A stretch of 38,848 nucleotides of DNA from UMGS1766 sp963597355 (GTDB taxonomy: Bacteria; Bacillota; Clostridia; Oscillospirales; Oscillospiraceae), in contig CAVBPR010000014.1 in the NCBI GenBank assembly GCA_963597355.1, positions 1 through 38,848 on the forward strand. The letters run 5' to 3'. This document shows, in pieces, positions 16,366 through 24,653 of this stretch. The translations under genes and the position numbers were made by a program. The notes beneath the pieces were generated by a model. It worked only from the letters and a program-made list of their open reading frames with translations. It searched no databases and had not been told where the DNA came from. How positions within the stretch are numbered: the stretch's first letter is position 1; the number at the start of each line of letters is the position of its first letter.

Positions 16366-18339
16366 TCACTTTTCTCGTTGCTGTTTCTTTGTTTTTGCTC
16401 CAGAAGCAGGTGCTTTTTTGCGGCTGGTGCGAATGGGATTCTTTCGAGCGCACCGCAAAATCACGCCGCTAAGGGGAGGAAGATCGACTGTCAGCGACTG
16501 GTCAAAGCCGTGACAAGGTACCTTTTTTGTCTTGAATGGCGGTTTTGCTCCGCGGCCTTGACCGCCGAATGCCTCATCGTCGGAATTCAGCAGCACCTCA
16601 TAGGCGCCGGCAGTGGGGACACCAATTTGATATCCAACCCGGTCGATGGGGGAGAAGTTTACCGCAATAATAAGCTCGCGCTTTTTTCGGTCACGCCGGA
16701 TGTAGATAATGGTGTTGCCGGTGGCATCGTTCGGTTCAATCCATTGGAAGCCGTCCCAACTGTCGTCCAACTCCCACAGTTCGGAGCGGGAGAGGTACAA
16801 TTCATTCAATGTCTTGAAAAAGAACTGGTGCTTCTGGTGCTGTGGGTACTGCAGCAAATGCCAATCCAGAGAATATTCGTAGTGCCATTCATTGAATTGC
16901 CCAATCTCCGTGCCCATAATGTTCAGCTTTTTGCCCGGTGTGGTCATCATATAAACATAAAATGCTCGCACACCGGCAAATTTCATTTCGTCGTTGCCGG
17001 GCATCTTTCCCAGCATGCTGCCTTTCATGTGCACGACCTCGTCATGGCTGATGGGTAAAATGAAGTTCTCGGAGAAAGCGTACATCATAGGGAAGGTGAG
17101 GTCCCGATGGTTAAATTGACGGAAGTAAGGGTCCATCTTCTGATAATGGAGCACGTCGTTCATCCATCCCATGTTCCATTTGAAGTTGAAACCGAGAGCT
17201 GTGTCGCTTTGCTCAATCGGTCCGGTAATATGCTCCCAGGAGGTGGATTCTTCCGCCACCATCAAAGCGTCCGGATGCCAGCGAAATACCAGCGTATTCA
17301 GTTGGCGCAGAAAAGACACTGCCTCCAGATTTTCATGTCCGCCATATTGGTTTGGAATCCAGTTTCCGTTGCTGCGGCCATAATCCAAATACAGCATCGA
17401 CGCAACCGCATCCACCCGCAGACCGTCGATATGGTATTCGTTCAGCCAGAACATGGCAGAGGAGTAAAGGAAGTTTCTCACTTCCGTACGGCCGTAATCA
17501 AATACTCTTGTGCCCCATTCCAGATGTTCTCCTTTGCGGGGATCTTCATATTCATAGCAGGGAGTGCCGTCGAATTCATAAAGGCCAAATGCGTCTTTCG
17601 GGAAATGAGCCGGGACCCAATCCAGCAGGACACCGATGCCGGCTTGATGCAGCTGATCCACCAGATACATGAAGTCATGGGGCGTGCCATAGCGGGAGGT
17701 GGGAGCGAAATAGCCGGTTACCTGATATCCCCAGGACATATCCAGCGGATATTCGGTTATTGGCATCAGTTCCACATGAGTGTAACCCATCTCTTTTACA
17801 TACGGGACAAGATACTGGGCGATGTCCCGGTAGGAGAGGAACTCATTGTCAGCTGTCCTCCGCCAGGAGCCGAGATGCACCTCGTAAATATTCAGTGGCT
17901 TGCGATAGATCGGTTTCCTGCGGCGAAACTCCAGCCATTGTGCGTCGCCCCACGAATAGCCGGCTAAATCATAAATCTTTGAGGCAGTATCCGGCCGCGT
18001 TTCCGCATGGAAGGCATAGGGGTCTGCTTTCGCCAGTTCCTGCCCGTCTTTTGTCTTGATTGCATATTTATAGCTGTCGTAACGCTGGAGGCCGGGATAG
18101 AAACATTCCCAGATGCCGGACTGAATGGGGGACATAGGGATTGTATCCGGCTCCCAATGATTAAAATCGCCGATCAGAGAAACCTGCACGGCATTTGGAG
18201 CCCAGACGCGGAAACAGTAACCATCCTGACCATCCTTTTGGGCGGGGTGTGCGCCAAGAAAGGTATAGGCATCGTCGGCAATTCCGTTTTGAAAACGGGT
18301 GAGATGCTGCGAAAGCTCTGAAGATTTTATCTCATTCAT
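16366..18339 (-). CDS. glgB: 1,4-alpha-glucan branching enzyme
   Basis: Creates alpha-1,6 branches in glycogen (GH13). The 657-aa product has a CBM48 domain (about 25-115, with FRVWAPNAVQVSLIGDFNHW). The catalytic barrel has the nucleophile region DGLRVDAVASMLYLDYGR, the acid MVAEEST and ISHDEVVHMKGSML, and a C-terminal beta-domain follows. After the last conserved strand (SGVILRCARK) there is an unusual basic tail of about 30 residues rich in Lys/Arg. It is the first gene of the operon, with GGGAGGG upstream of the ATG and a strong promoter about 75 nt further up. Confidence 0.96.
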   Translation of the reverse strand: MNEIKSSELSQHLTRFQNGIADDAYTFLGAHPAQKDGQDGYCFRVWAPNAVQVSLIGDFNHWEPDTIPMSPIQSGIWECFYPGLQRYDSYKYAIKTKDGQELAKADPYAFHAETRPDTASKIYDLAGYSWGDAQWLEFRRRKPIYRKPLNIYEVHLGSWRRTADNEFLSYRDIAQYLVPYVKEMGYTHVELMPITEYPLDMSWGYQVTGYFAPTSRYGTPHDFMYLVDQLHQAGIGVLLDWVPAHFPKDAFGLYEFDGTPCYEYEDPRKGEHLEWGTRVFDYGRTEVRNFLYSSAMFWLNEYHIDGLRVDAVASMLYLDYGRSNGNWIPNQYGGHENLEAVSFLRQLNTLVFRWHPDALMVAEESTSWEHITGPIEQSDTALGFNFKWNMGWMNDVLHYQKMDPYFRQFNHRDLTFPMMYAFSENFILPISHDEVVHMKGSMLGKMPGNDEMKFAGVRAFYVYMMTTPGKKLNIMGTEIGQFNEWHYEYSLDWHLLQYPQHQKHQFFFKTLNELYLSRSELWELDDSWDGFQWIEPNDATGNTIIYIRRDRKKRELIIAVNFSPIDRVGYQIGVPTAGAYEVLLNSDDEAFGGQGRGAKPPFKTKKVPCHGFDQSLTVDLPPLSGVILRCARKNPIRTSRKKAPASGAKTKKQQREK

Positions 18340-18419
18340 TGGTATTCCCTCCCTATTGGAAGTTTGTCTTACGAAGTAATGTTGAATTTTACAAATTTAA
18401 AGAAATCTTTCTTGTGCAA

Positions 18420-18448
18420 ATTATATAACCAGAAAATATTCTAGTCAA
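18420..18448 (-). promoter_or_regulatory. promoter of the glgBCDA operon
   Basis: On the minus strand, TTGACT (18448-18443) is followed after exactly 17 bp by TATAAT (18425-18420). Initiation is near 18413, giving a 5' leader of about 75 nt. It is near consensus, so strong basal expression is expected. Confidence 0.85.
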
Positions 18449-18612
18449 GTAAAATTGGAAGAACTATAAAATAGAGAACATTTAAAAAAGTGGTTCATTT
18501 TCCAGCTGTTTTTTACGTAAAACAGGGAATTGTGAATTAAAAAGAGTGCCAAATCAGGAAAAAAGAACGATAAGAAAAATAGAAATAAAATGACAGTGAA
18601 GTGAAAAGTGTA
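18449..18612. other. intergenic AT-rich stretch between glgB promoter and dnaK-unit terminator
   Basis: The 18340-18696 interval carries the glgB leader and promoter at one end and the terminator of the Hsp70 unit at the other. Between them I see only AT-rich sequence. A possible minus-strand reading frame here has no RBS and low-complexity composition and is not supported. Confidence 0.5.
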
Positions 18613-18664
18613 CAAAAAAACCATACCCCATCTGCACCAGATTGAATGGGCGGATGAGGTATGG
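18613..18664 (-). terminator. terminator of the Hsp70 paralogue / small partner unit
   Basis: CCATACCCCATC and GATGAGGTATGG form a stem with about 20 nt between the arms. On the minus strand TTTTTTTG follows. It lies 33 nt after the stop of the 100-aa gene. Confidence 0.8.
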
Positions 18665-18696
18665 TGAAATATAGAATATGGGTATGGAGCAGAGGG

Positions 18697-18999
18697 TTAA
18701 TTGCTTCGGGCAGAGAGACGGTTGATGTGTAAAGAGATTCCCTGCTTTGCTCCGGCATTTTCAATTGCGGAAACCAGCTTCTTCTGGTTGTTGTTCAGCA
18801 GAGAAACGGCAAGTTGTTCTTTCTTCTCCTGACTCAAGGCACGGAGCATTCCCTTTGCCACGCTGATGGGCATCCCATTTGCCAGCATTGCGCCGATGGG
18901 ATGACCGGCCTTTTTCAACTGGTCAACAATCTGCGGCCAATAAGCCTCGATGAGCGCATTGAAGTCCAGTTCGCTTAATTCCAGCTCAAGTTTGATCAT
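18697..18999 (-). CDS. uncharacterised 100-aa protein coupled to the Hsp70 paralogue
   Basis: I do not recognise the family. The product begins MIKLELELSELDFNALIEAY and appears almost entirely helical and amphipathic, with no signal peptide, membrane segment or cysteine. A PIGAMLANGMPISVAKGML segment precedes a Lys/Gln/Asn-rich helix. Its ATG overlaps the Hsp70 stop codon (ATGA), and no other gene follows before the terminator. Obligate coupling suggests it is made in fixed ratio with the chaperone, perhaps as a co-chaperone, dedicated client or nucleotide-exchange substitute. That role is inference only. Confidence 0.8.
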   Translation of the reverse strand: MIKLELELSELDFNALIEAYWPQIVDQLKKAGHPIGAMLANGMPISVAKGMLRALSQEKKEQLAVSLLNNNQKKLVSAIENAGAKQGISLHINRLSARSN

Positions 19000-20756
19000 T
19001 GCGTAGCTACCCCCAGTTGAGTGAGTGATGGGTCTGATTTTAATGCTGCAACCGTATGGCGCAATTGCGTCAGGTCTTCCTCGGTTATTTTTTCCGGCTT
19101 TAATTTGCTGGTGATCTTTGTCACAGCGGCCATATTTGACTTCAGTTGCCGGAGCGCTTTTCGATCCAGAGATTTTCCCCTCTCCCGCAGCGCCTGATCA
19201 CAGCGGGCGACCAGTTGTTCCGCTGCTGTGCGTTCATCCATAACAGTGCGGCGGAGATCATCCTGTTGGGCATAGCGTTGGGCATCGGCAATGGCTTCGT
19301 CTATGTCGCTGTTGGAGAGATTGCTGCTGGAGGTAATCGTGATCTCCTGCTGGCGGCCAGTATCCAAATCCTTTGCCGAGACTTTGACAATACCGTTGGC
19401 GTCGATGTCAAAAGCAACTTCAATCTGCGGAACACCCTGAGGTGCACGGCGAATGCCGGTCAGACGGAATTTACCAATGGTTTTGTTATCCTTTGCCATA
19501 GGGCGTTCGCCCTGTAAAACATGGATTTCTACGGAGGTTTGGAATGGAGCGGCCGTCGTGAAAATCTGGGAATAGCGAATCGGCAAGGTGGAGTTGCGTT
19601 CAATCAGCCGCGTTGCCACTCCGCCAACGGTTTCAATGGATAGAGACAGGGGGGTTACATCCAGCAGCAGCAGTTCCCCTTTGAACGGCGAAACTCCGCT
19701 GAGGGTTCCTCCCTGGATTGCGGCGCCCATGGCAACGCACTCATCCGGGTTCAGACTTCGGTTTGGCTGCAATCCGGTAAGATGGCGGACATGCTCTGCC
19801 ACCGCAGGGATGCGGGTGGAACCGCCGACCAGCAACACCTTGCTGATTTGCGAGAAAGTTAAATTGGCATCGTTTAAGGCGGTGCGAACGGGGAGGGTGG
19901 TGCGGTCGATTAAATCCCGTGTGAGCTGTTCAAACTTCTGGCGGGTAATCGTAATTTCCATATGCACCGGCCCGGAACGATTCTGTGCCAGAAACGGAAG
20001 GCTTACTGTGGTGGAAGTGGCAGAAGAAAGCTCAATCTTTGCTTTTTCAGCGGCTTCTAACACGCGCTGCATGGCGGCAGGATCTTTCTGCAGATTGATC
20101 TTTGTCTGCTGATGAAATTCGGAAATTAAGTAGTTTGCCAGCCGCCGGTCAAAGTCATCTCCGCCCAGATTGTTGTCGCCGGAGACAGCTAATACCTCGA
20201 TGACGCCGTTGCCAATGTCAATGACAGACACGTCGAAGGTGCCGCCGCCCAAGTCGTAAACCATAATTTTTTGATTGGCTTCGTGATCCAAGCCATAGGC
20301 CAGTGCGGCGGCAGTTGGTTCGTTGATAATACGACGCACGTTCAGTCCGGCAATCCGACCGGCATCTTTTGTGGCCTGACGCTGAGCGTCGTTGAAATAG
20401 GCGGGGACAGTGATGACCGCTTCTGTCACTTCGTGGCCGAGGTAATGTTCCGCATCCTGTTTTAGCCGCTGTAATATAAGGGCTGAAATTTCCTGGGGAG
20501 TTCGTTTGCGCCCGCCGAGTTCAATGCGGGCATCTGTGCCCATTTTTCGCTTGATAGAGGAAACCGTGTTTTCAGCGTTGGTCACAGCCTGCCGCCGGGC
20601 AAGATCACCGACCAGCCGTTCACCTGTCTTAGAAAAGGCAACAACAGACGGGGTAGTGCGGCCGCCCTCTGCGTTGGGGATGATGACGGGTTTTCCACCT
20701 TCTAAAACGGCCATACAGCTATTTGTTGTGCCGAGATCAATTCCGATCATACTCAT
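18996..20756 (-). CDS. dnaK: Hsp70-family chaperone (DnaK paralogue)
   Basis: An ATP-driven cytoplasmic chaperone of 586 aa, shorter than E. coli DnaK (638). The nucleotide-binding domain (about 1-360) shows IGIDLGTTNSCMAV, VYDLGGGTFDVSVIDI and LVGGSTRIPAV. The beta substrate-binding domain follows (about 370-490, VTPLSLSIETVGG). The helical lid (about 490-586) is reduced, and the acidic EEVD/IDD-like tail is missing. No grpE, dnaJ or hrcA is nearby, unlike the main dnaK locus of Firmicutes, so this is probably a second, specialised copy. The ribosome-binding site before ATG is weak. A second in-frame ATG two codons later is an alternative start. It is coupled to the 100-aa gene downstream. 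Confidence 0.92.
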   Translation of the reverse strand: MSMIGIDLGTTNSCMAVLEGGKPVIIPNAEGGRTTPSVVAFSKTGERLVGDLARRQAVTNAENTVSSIKRKMGTDARIELGGRKRTPQEISALILQRLKQDAEHYLGHEVTEAVITVPAYFNDAQRQATKDAGRIAGLNVRRIINEPTAAALAYGLDHEANQKIMVYDLGGGTFDVSVIDIGNGVIEVLAVSGDNNLGGDDFDRRLANYLISEFHQQTKINLQKDPAAMQRVLEAAEKAKIELSSATSTTVSLPFLAQNRSGPVHMEITITRQKFEQLTRDLIDRTTLPVRTALNDANLTFSQISKVLLVGGSTRIPAVAEHVRHLTGLQPNRSLNPDECVAMGAAIQGGTLSGVSPFKGELLLLDVTPLSLSIETVGGVATRLIERNSTLPIRYSQIFTTAAPFQTSVEIHVLQGERPMAKDNKTIGKFRLTGIRRAPQGVPQIEVAFDIDANGIVKVSAKDLDTGRQQEITITSSSNLSNSDIDEAIADAQRYAQQDDLRRTVMDERTAAEQLVARCDQALRERGKSLDRKALRQLKSNMAAVTKITSKLKPEKITEEDLTQLRHTVAALKSDPSLTQLGVATQ

Positions 20757-20914
20757 AGGCCAGACCTGCTTTCTTACTTGTATACAGGCTGTATTTTAGC
20801 ATATGTTCATGAAGTTTTTGTTAAGATTCCGAAACATCTGCAAAAAATGACATAAATATAAGCTTATTATTAAAGAACATTGTACACAATGCCAAATCGC
20901 AAAAAGAACACCGC

Positions 20915-20943
20915 TTGACGAAAGAGACGAAAACGCTTACAAT
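20915..20943 (+). promoter_or_regulatory. promoter of the LCP gene
   Basis: TTGACG (20915-20920) and TACAAT (20938-20943) are separated by 17 bp. Initiation is near 20950, with a leader of about 125 nt to the ATG at 21076. In the rest of the 20757-21075 interval I see no gene; a plus-strand frame that crosses this promoter is spurious. Confidence 0.8.
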
Positions 20944-21075
20944 AGGCTGGTATTTGTGGGCACACTGCGGATTTTGCCCAAAGTTGCAAGAAACTGTACC
21001 GCCGATCGTATTCGCTTCATTGCGTTATTATAATGAGTTGATACGAGTGGCTAAACCACAGAAGAGAGGTACACT

Positions 21076-22455
21076 ATGCCAGGAAAACGAGAAGCACCGT
21101 CCTCACGCGGCCAGAGCAGCAGGCGATCGGCCTCCTCGCGGGCGCAGCAGGATGTATATTCGGAGCAGCCACGCCGCAACACAAGAGCGCGCAGTTCCTA
21201 TGATGACTACGAGTATGAGGACACAACTCGCCGCTATGATACGCGCAGGTCTTCTGATCGTCGTCGTGATTATGAACGGGAGTATGATAACCGCGATAAC
21301 CGTCGGGATCCTCGAACTGCGGATCGCCGGAGAAATGGAAGCGGAAGAGAGGACGACCCTCGCCGCCGCCCGTCAAATCCATCCGGCAACGGAGGAAATC
21401 GCCCTCGAAAGCGCAAGAAAAAGCGTATTCCCCGGTGGCAAAAAGTTGTCATTACCATTTTACTTGTGCTCATTGCCCTGCTGGTAACGGCAATTGCACT
21501 GGTTTATGGAAAGTTGGGCAAGATCAACCGTATCCAAACGGTAGAGCGGGTCAGCTCGTCGGAACAAACATTTGATGTGGACACTCAGGAAGAGGATACC
21601 GTAGCGGAAGAAACGGTTGACTTTGGTACGACAAAGATACTGGAAGATCAAAACGTGATTAACATTTTGCTGGTTGGCCGCGATGCACGCGATCTTTCGG
21701 AGCGGGGCCGTTCCGACTCTATGATTGTCTTGAGCATGAACCGGAATACCCAGCAAATTTCTCTTGTTTCACTGATGCGAGACAGTTATGTCCAAATTCC
21801 GGGGTATAAGAACAACAAGATGAACTCCGCCTTCAGCTATGGCGGCTATGAACTGCTGGATGAAACCATCAGCCAGAACTTCGGAATCACCATTGATTAC
21901 AATGTGGGCGTCAATTTCTCTGGCTTTGAGCAGGTGGTTGACCAGCTGGGCGGCATCGATATCAGCCTGACGGAAGATGAAGCGCTTTATCTGATGGCCG
22001 ACGAGGAAACACAGGCAGAGGGGCTGTATGAGGGCGTAAATCACCTCAACGGCAAAGAGGCCCTGTGCTATGCCCGTGCTCGCTATGTAGGTACCGGTAA
22101 AGAAGCAAACGACTTTGGCCGTACTTACCGCCAGCGTATGGTGATGACTACCGTATACAAGGAAATGATGAAGAAGAGTCTGCCGGAAATCTGGACGATT
22201 CTGGACTCCATCATGGATTGTATGGAAACGGATATGACCAGCACGCAGATGATCTCCATCGGTACCGAGTTCTACAACATGAACATCAGCACTATGCAGG
22301 CGTATCGTATTCCTTGCGACGGGGAATATACGGACCAGACCATTAACAAGATGAGCGTTCTTGTGCTGGACTTTGATGCTGCACGGCAGAATTTGCAGGA
22401 CTGGCTCTACAGCGATACTCCCGTAGAAGACCACAGCCTGGATACAGCCAATTAA
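21076..22455 (+). CDS. LytR-CpsA-Psr (LCP) family cell-wall glycopolymer ligase
   Basis: LCP proteins transfer anionic glycopolymers from lipid carriers to peptidoglycan on the outer face of the membrane. The 459-aa product has a cytoplasmic, highly charged Arg/Asp/Tyr/Ser-rich N-terminal region (about 1-120) ending in a lysine/arginine cluster. One membrane helix follows (about 124-144), then the extracellular LCP domain (about 190-430). Family motifs are INILLVGRDARD, RGRSDSMIVLSMN, the arginine of SLMRDSYVQIPG, KMNSAFSYGG, and LCYARARYV with downstream RTYRQRMV. The long disordered N-terminus is unusual for the family. It is transcribed alone between a strong promoter and a terminator; AGAGAGG precedes the ATG. 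Confidence 0.93.
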   Translation: MPGKREAPSSRGQSSRRSASSRAQQDVYSEQPRRNTRARSSYDDYEYEDTTRRYDTRRSSDRRRDYEREYDNRDNRRDPRTADRRRNGSGREDDPRRRPSNPSGNGGNRPRKRKKKRIPRWQKVVITILLVLIALLVTAIALVYGKLGKINRIQTVERVSSSEQTFDVDTQEEDTVAEETVDFGTTKILEDQNVINILLVGRDARDLSERGRSDSMIVLSMNRNTQQISLVSLMRDSYVQIPGYKNNKMNSAFSYGGYELLDETISQNFGITIDYNVGVNFSGFEQVVDQLGGIDISLTEDEALYLMADEETQAEGLYEGVNHLNGKEALCYARARYVGTGKEANDFGRTYRQRMVMTTVYKEMMKKSLPEIWTILDSIMDCMETDMTSTQMISIGTEFYNMNISTMQAYRIPCDGEYTDQTINKMSVLVLDFDAARQNLQDWLYSDTPVEDHSLDTAN

Positions 22456-22467
22456 AAACATTAAATT

Positions 22468-22503
22468 AAATGACCCAAGGAAGAAAATTCCTTGGGTCAT
22501 TTT
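22468..22503. terminator. bidirectional terminator between LCP and mscS-like genes
   Basis: AAATGACCCAAGGAA pairs with TTCCTTGGGTCATTT around a short A-rich loop. It lies between two convergent genes, and its A/T-rich flanks let it serve both. Confidence 0.9.
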
Positions 22504-22505
22504 GA

Positions 22506-23315
22506 TTAAGAATTATTAAGCAGGGTAACGTTAAGGTAGGGATAAACCATAGTGATACCGAGTTGATCAAAAACCGTTTTGACGTTCTCCATGAGATCAA
22601 AATACACGGTCCAATAATCATCTGTTTTAGACCATACACGCATCGTGTACGAAATAGAGGAGTCCTTATAACCGGATACATGAGCAAAGATTTCCTCGTT
22701 TTGTAATACCAGTGCATGTTGCTTTGCCGCGGTGCAAAGCGCGGATTTGACAAGCTCCATATCGTTGTCGTAGCCAACATCAAAGACAAGCTCAATGCGG
22801 CGCTTTCCCTCCATAGAGAAGTTAACGATCGTGGCGGAGGCAATAGTGCTGTTGGGAATGGTTACCCGTTTGTTATCCATGGTGTTGATTTTTGTATTGA
22901 GGATCCCCAACTCCAGGACATAGCCCTCTTCGTTGGACACCTCAATATAATCGCCTACGGCAAATGGCTTTGTGATCAGCAATAAAATTCCGCCAAAGAG
23001 ATTTGACAGCATGTTGGATGCCGCCAAAGCAAATGCCGCTGAAACAACGCTGGCCAGCGCAACTAGTGATGACATCTCGAAGCCCAAGGCTCCGGCGACA
23101 ATCATTATTGCGATGAAGTCCATAACCACCCGGACAACGGAAATCAAAAATTTCTGCAGTGTGGGATCTACATTTGTCTTGTCTATGGCGCGGTTCATTA
23201 ACCGCATAATTACCTTGCTGAAAATTACAACCAGGATTGCCGCAACAACTGCGGCCAGCAATTTTGTCGTAGCAAGGCTGGCTAAATCTTTTAAAGCCTG
23301 TGTGACTACTTCCAT
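22506..23315 (-). CDS. small-conductance mechanosensitive ion channel (MscS family)
   Basis: A membrane channel that opens under tension to relieve hypo-osmotic stress. The 269-aa product is the compact MscS form: three N-terminal membrane helices (about 18-38, 60-80, 87-110) with the glycine/alanine-rich pore helix ending in SNLFGGILLLITKPF, then VGDYIEV and the beta domain (VLELGILNTKINTMDNKRVTIPNS), and an alpha/beta cytosolic cage. AGGAG precedes the ATG. It starts only 9 nt after the DegV gene on the same strand, so they form an operon. Confidence 0.93.
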   Translation of the reverse strand: MEVVTQALKDLASLATTKLLAAVVAAILVVIFSKVIMRLMNRAIDKTNVDPTLQKFLISVVRVVMDFIAIMIVAGALGFEMSSLVALASVVSAAFALAASNMLSNLFGGILLLITKPFAVGDYIEVSNEEGYVLELGILNTKINTMDNKRVTIPNSTIASATIVNFSMEGKRRIELVFDVGYDNDMELVKSALCTAAKQHALVLQNEEIFAHVSGYKDSSISYTMRVWSKTDDYWTVYFDLMENVKTVFDQLGITMVYPYLNVTLLNNS

Positions 23316-23324
23316 GATTGCTCC

Positions 23325-24200
23325 TTATTCACTTTTCTGGCGGTAAATGACGCCAACCAGATCCGGACCGGCATTGACGGCAATTACTCCGCCGATCAGG
23401 AAGGTTTCGTCCGGCTCGTAGCCTACTGCGGATACCGCGACATCGACGATCTCTTTATTTTTTTCCGGCATTGCTGCGTTGATAACAAGATAGGGTGAAT
23501 TTGGCTCCATTTCCTTCTTCATAATTTCTACCATCGTAGAAATCGCTTTTTTGTCACCGCGTGGTTTTGAAACAACCGCTGACTCACCATCGGGGAAGGA
23601 CATAACCGGTCGAATTCCCATTGCAGCGCCTACAATTGCAGCAGCGGCGGACACGCGCCCGGATTTGCGTGCAAACTTTAAATTAAACGGAGCAAACAGA
23701 ATTTTTGCATGGTCAATCCAGTCGTGAATCAGTTCCACGGCCTGTGCTGCTGTCATAGCACCGTCTTGCGCGGCTTTTGCCGCCTGCACTACGGCATAAC
23801 CATAACAATAAGTGTAGCTCTTGCTGTCAATGACGTGAATTTCAAATTTGCCCTCTGCCTCTGGATGTTCGGAAAAGAAAGACTTTTTTGCAAGCAGTGC
23901 ATTATTGCCGGTGTTCGACCCTTTGAAATTGATGCAGGTATAGATAACGGCATCGTAGCCGTCCTCATAAGCCGCCGTATAGGCTTCTTCAAATTGGTAT
24001 GCCGTTAATTGTGCGTGGGTGGGAATTTTTTCTGCATGATTCAGTTTTTCGTAGAATTCCTCCCGACTTAAATCCACACCGTCCAGGATTTCCGTGTCCT
24101 CAAAAGCGATGGGAAACGGCATAATCTGAATCGGAAGAGCATCGATATATTTTTGTGGAATATCCGATGCAGAATCTGTAATAAATTTCAATTTAGACAT
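23325..24200 (-). CDS. DegV family fatty-acid-binding protein
   Basis: DegV/FakB proteins bind a fatty acid and, in characterised Firmicutes, present it to the FakA kinase for phospholipid synthesis. The 291-aa product has FITDSASDIP at the N-terminus, the DGVDLSREEFYEKL and SKSYTYCYGYAVVQAA segments, and KFARKSGRVSAAAAIVG. No FakA-like kinase is in this window. It is followed within 10 nt by the mechanosensitive channel gene. A TTGTTT-N17-TAAAAT promoter lies just upstream. Confidence 0.92.
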   Translation of the reverse strand: MSKLKFITDSASDIPQKYIDALPIQIMPFPIAFEDTEILDGVDLSREEFYEKLNHAEKIPTHAQLTAYQFEEAYTAAYEDGYDAVIYTCINFKGSNTGNNALLAKKSFFSEHPEAEGKFEIHVIDSKSYTYCYGYAVVQAAKAAQDGAMTAAQAVELIHDWIDHAKILFAPFNLKFARKSGRVSAAAAIVGAAMGIRPVMSFPDGESAVVSKPRGDKKAISTMVEIMKKEMEPNSPYLVINAAMPEKNKEIVDVAVSAVGYEPDETFLIGGVIAVNAGPDLVGVIYRQKSE

Positions 24201-24235
24201 AGTTGTACACCTTACCTTTAGAATTGTTCCGCCTC

Positions 24236-24264
24236 ATTTTAGCATAAATAAAAATTGGAAACAA
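24236..24264 (-). promoter_or_regulatory. promoter of the degV-mscS pair
   Basis: On the minus strand, TTGTTT (24264-24259) and TAAAAT (24241-24236) have a 17-bp spacer. Initiation is near 24229, about 30 nt before the DegV ATG. The -35 box lies inside the start-less remnant ORF on the other strand. Confidence 0.55.
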
Positions 24265-24484
24265 GGAAAGAGCGTATAAAGATGAGTCGCACCCTGATTA
24301 TCAAAAGTTCCTTGATGAGCTGTCACAATTGCAAAAATGGGATGATGAAGAAGATGAAAAAATAGGTCATCCCGAACCAATTGGATTTTGTGACAATCCG
24401 AAAAGGGTTAAGCTTTATAAACAATACTCGAAAAAGGTGATGGAATTGAGAGAAAAATACATTCATATATTTTATGAGGAATAA
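24248..24484 (+). pseudogene. start-less remnant of an unknown gene
   Basis: An open frame of about 78 codons with convincing coding character (DESHPDYQKFLDELSQ near its start, HPEPIGFCDNPK in the middle, FYEE at the end). It has no ATG, GTG or TTG near its beginning; the first in-frame stop upstream is at 24245-24247. It is AT-rich compared with its neighbours. The composition resembles the C-terminal part of a small acidic/basic protein whose 5' half has been lost. No family recognised. Confidence 0.55.
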
Positions 24485-24486
24485 TC

Positions 24487-24558
24487 ATGGAACTTGAACA
24501 TACCAATAATGTAGAAGAGATTTTATTCACATTAGAACAACCCAAGGTCAAAGTATAA
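24487..24558 (+). pseudogene. truncated 23-codon ORF following the remnant
   Basis: Begins two nucleotides after the preceding stop (MELEHTNNVEEIL) and ends with an early TAA. The spacing and phase look like the start of a second operon gene that was cut short. It is followed by an intrinsic terminator at 24575-24609. It may be a genuine micro-ORF, but it is more likely a deletion scar. Confidence 0.4.
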
Positions 24559-24574
24559 TTGAAAACATGTTAAG

Positions 24575-24615
24575 AGACAGCTGATTTGCATTTTGCAAGT
24601 CAGCTGTCTTGATTT
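24575..24615. terminator. intrinsic terminator between remnants and EamA gene
   Basis: AGACAGCTGATTTGC pairs with GCAAGTCAGCTGTCT (one G-U pair) around a 5-nt ATTTT-type loop, with T-rich sequence beyond on the plus strand. It may serve the plus-strand remnants and, in reverse, the EamA gene. Confidence 0.75.
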
Positions 24616-24653
24616 CATTTACTTACATACAAGAAATACGAATAGATTGACGG

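Noticed and set aside
20915..21487. A 190-codon plus-strand frame overlapping the LCP gene
   Set aside because: It runs from the promoter -35 box into another frame of the LCP N-terminal region, with no RBS and biased composition.
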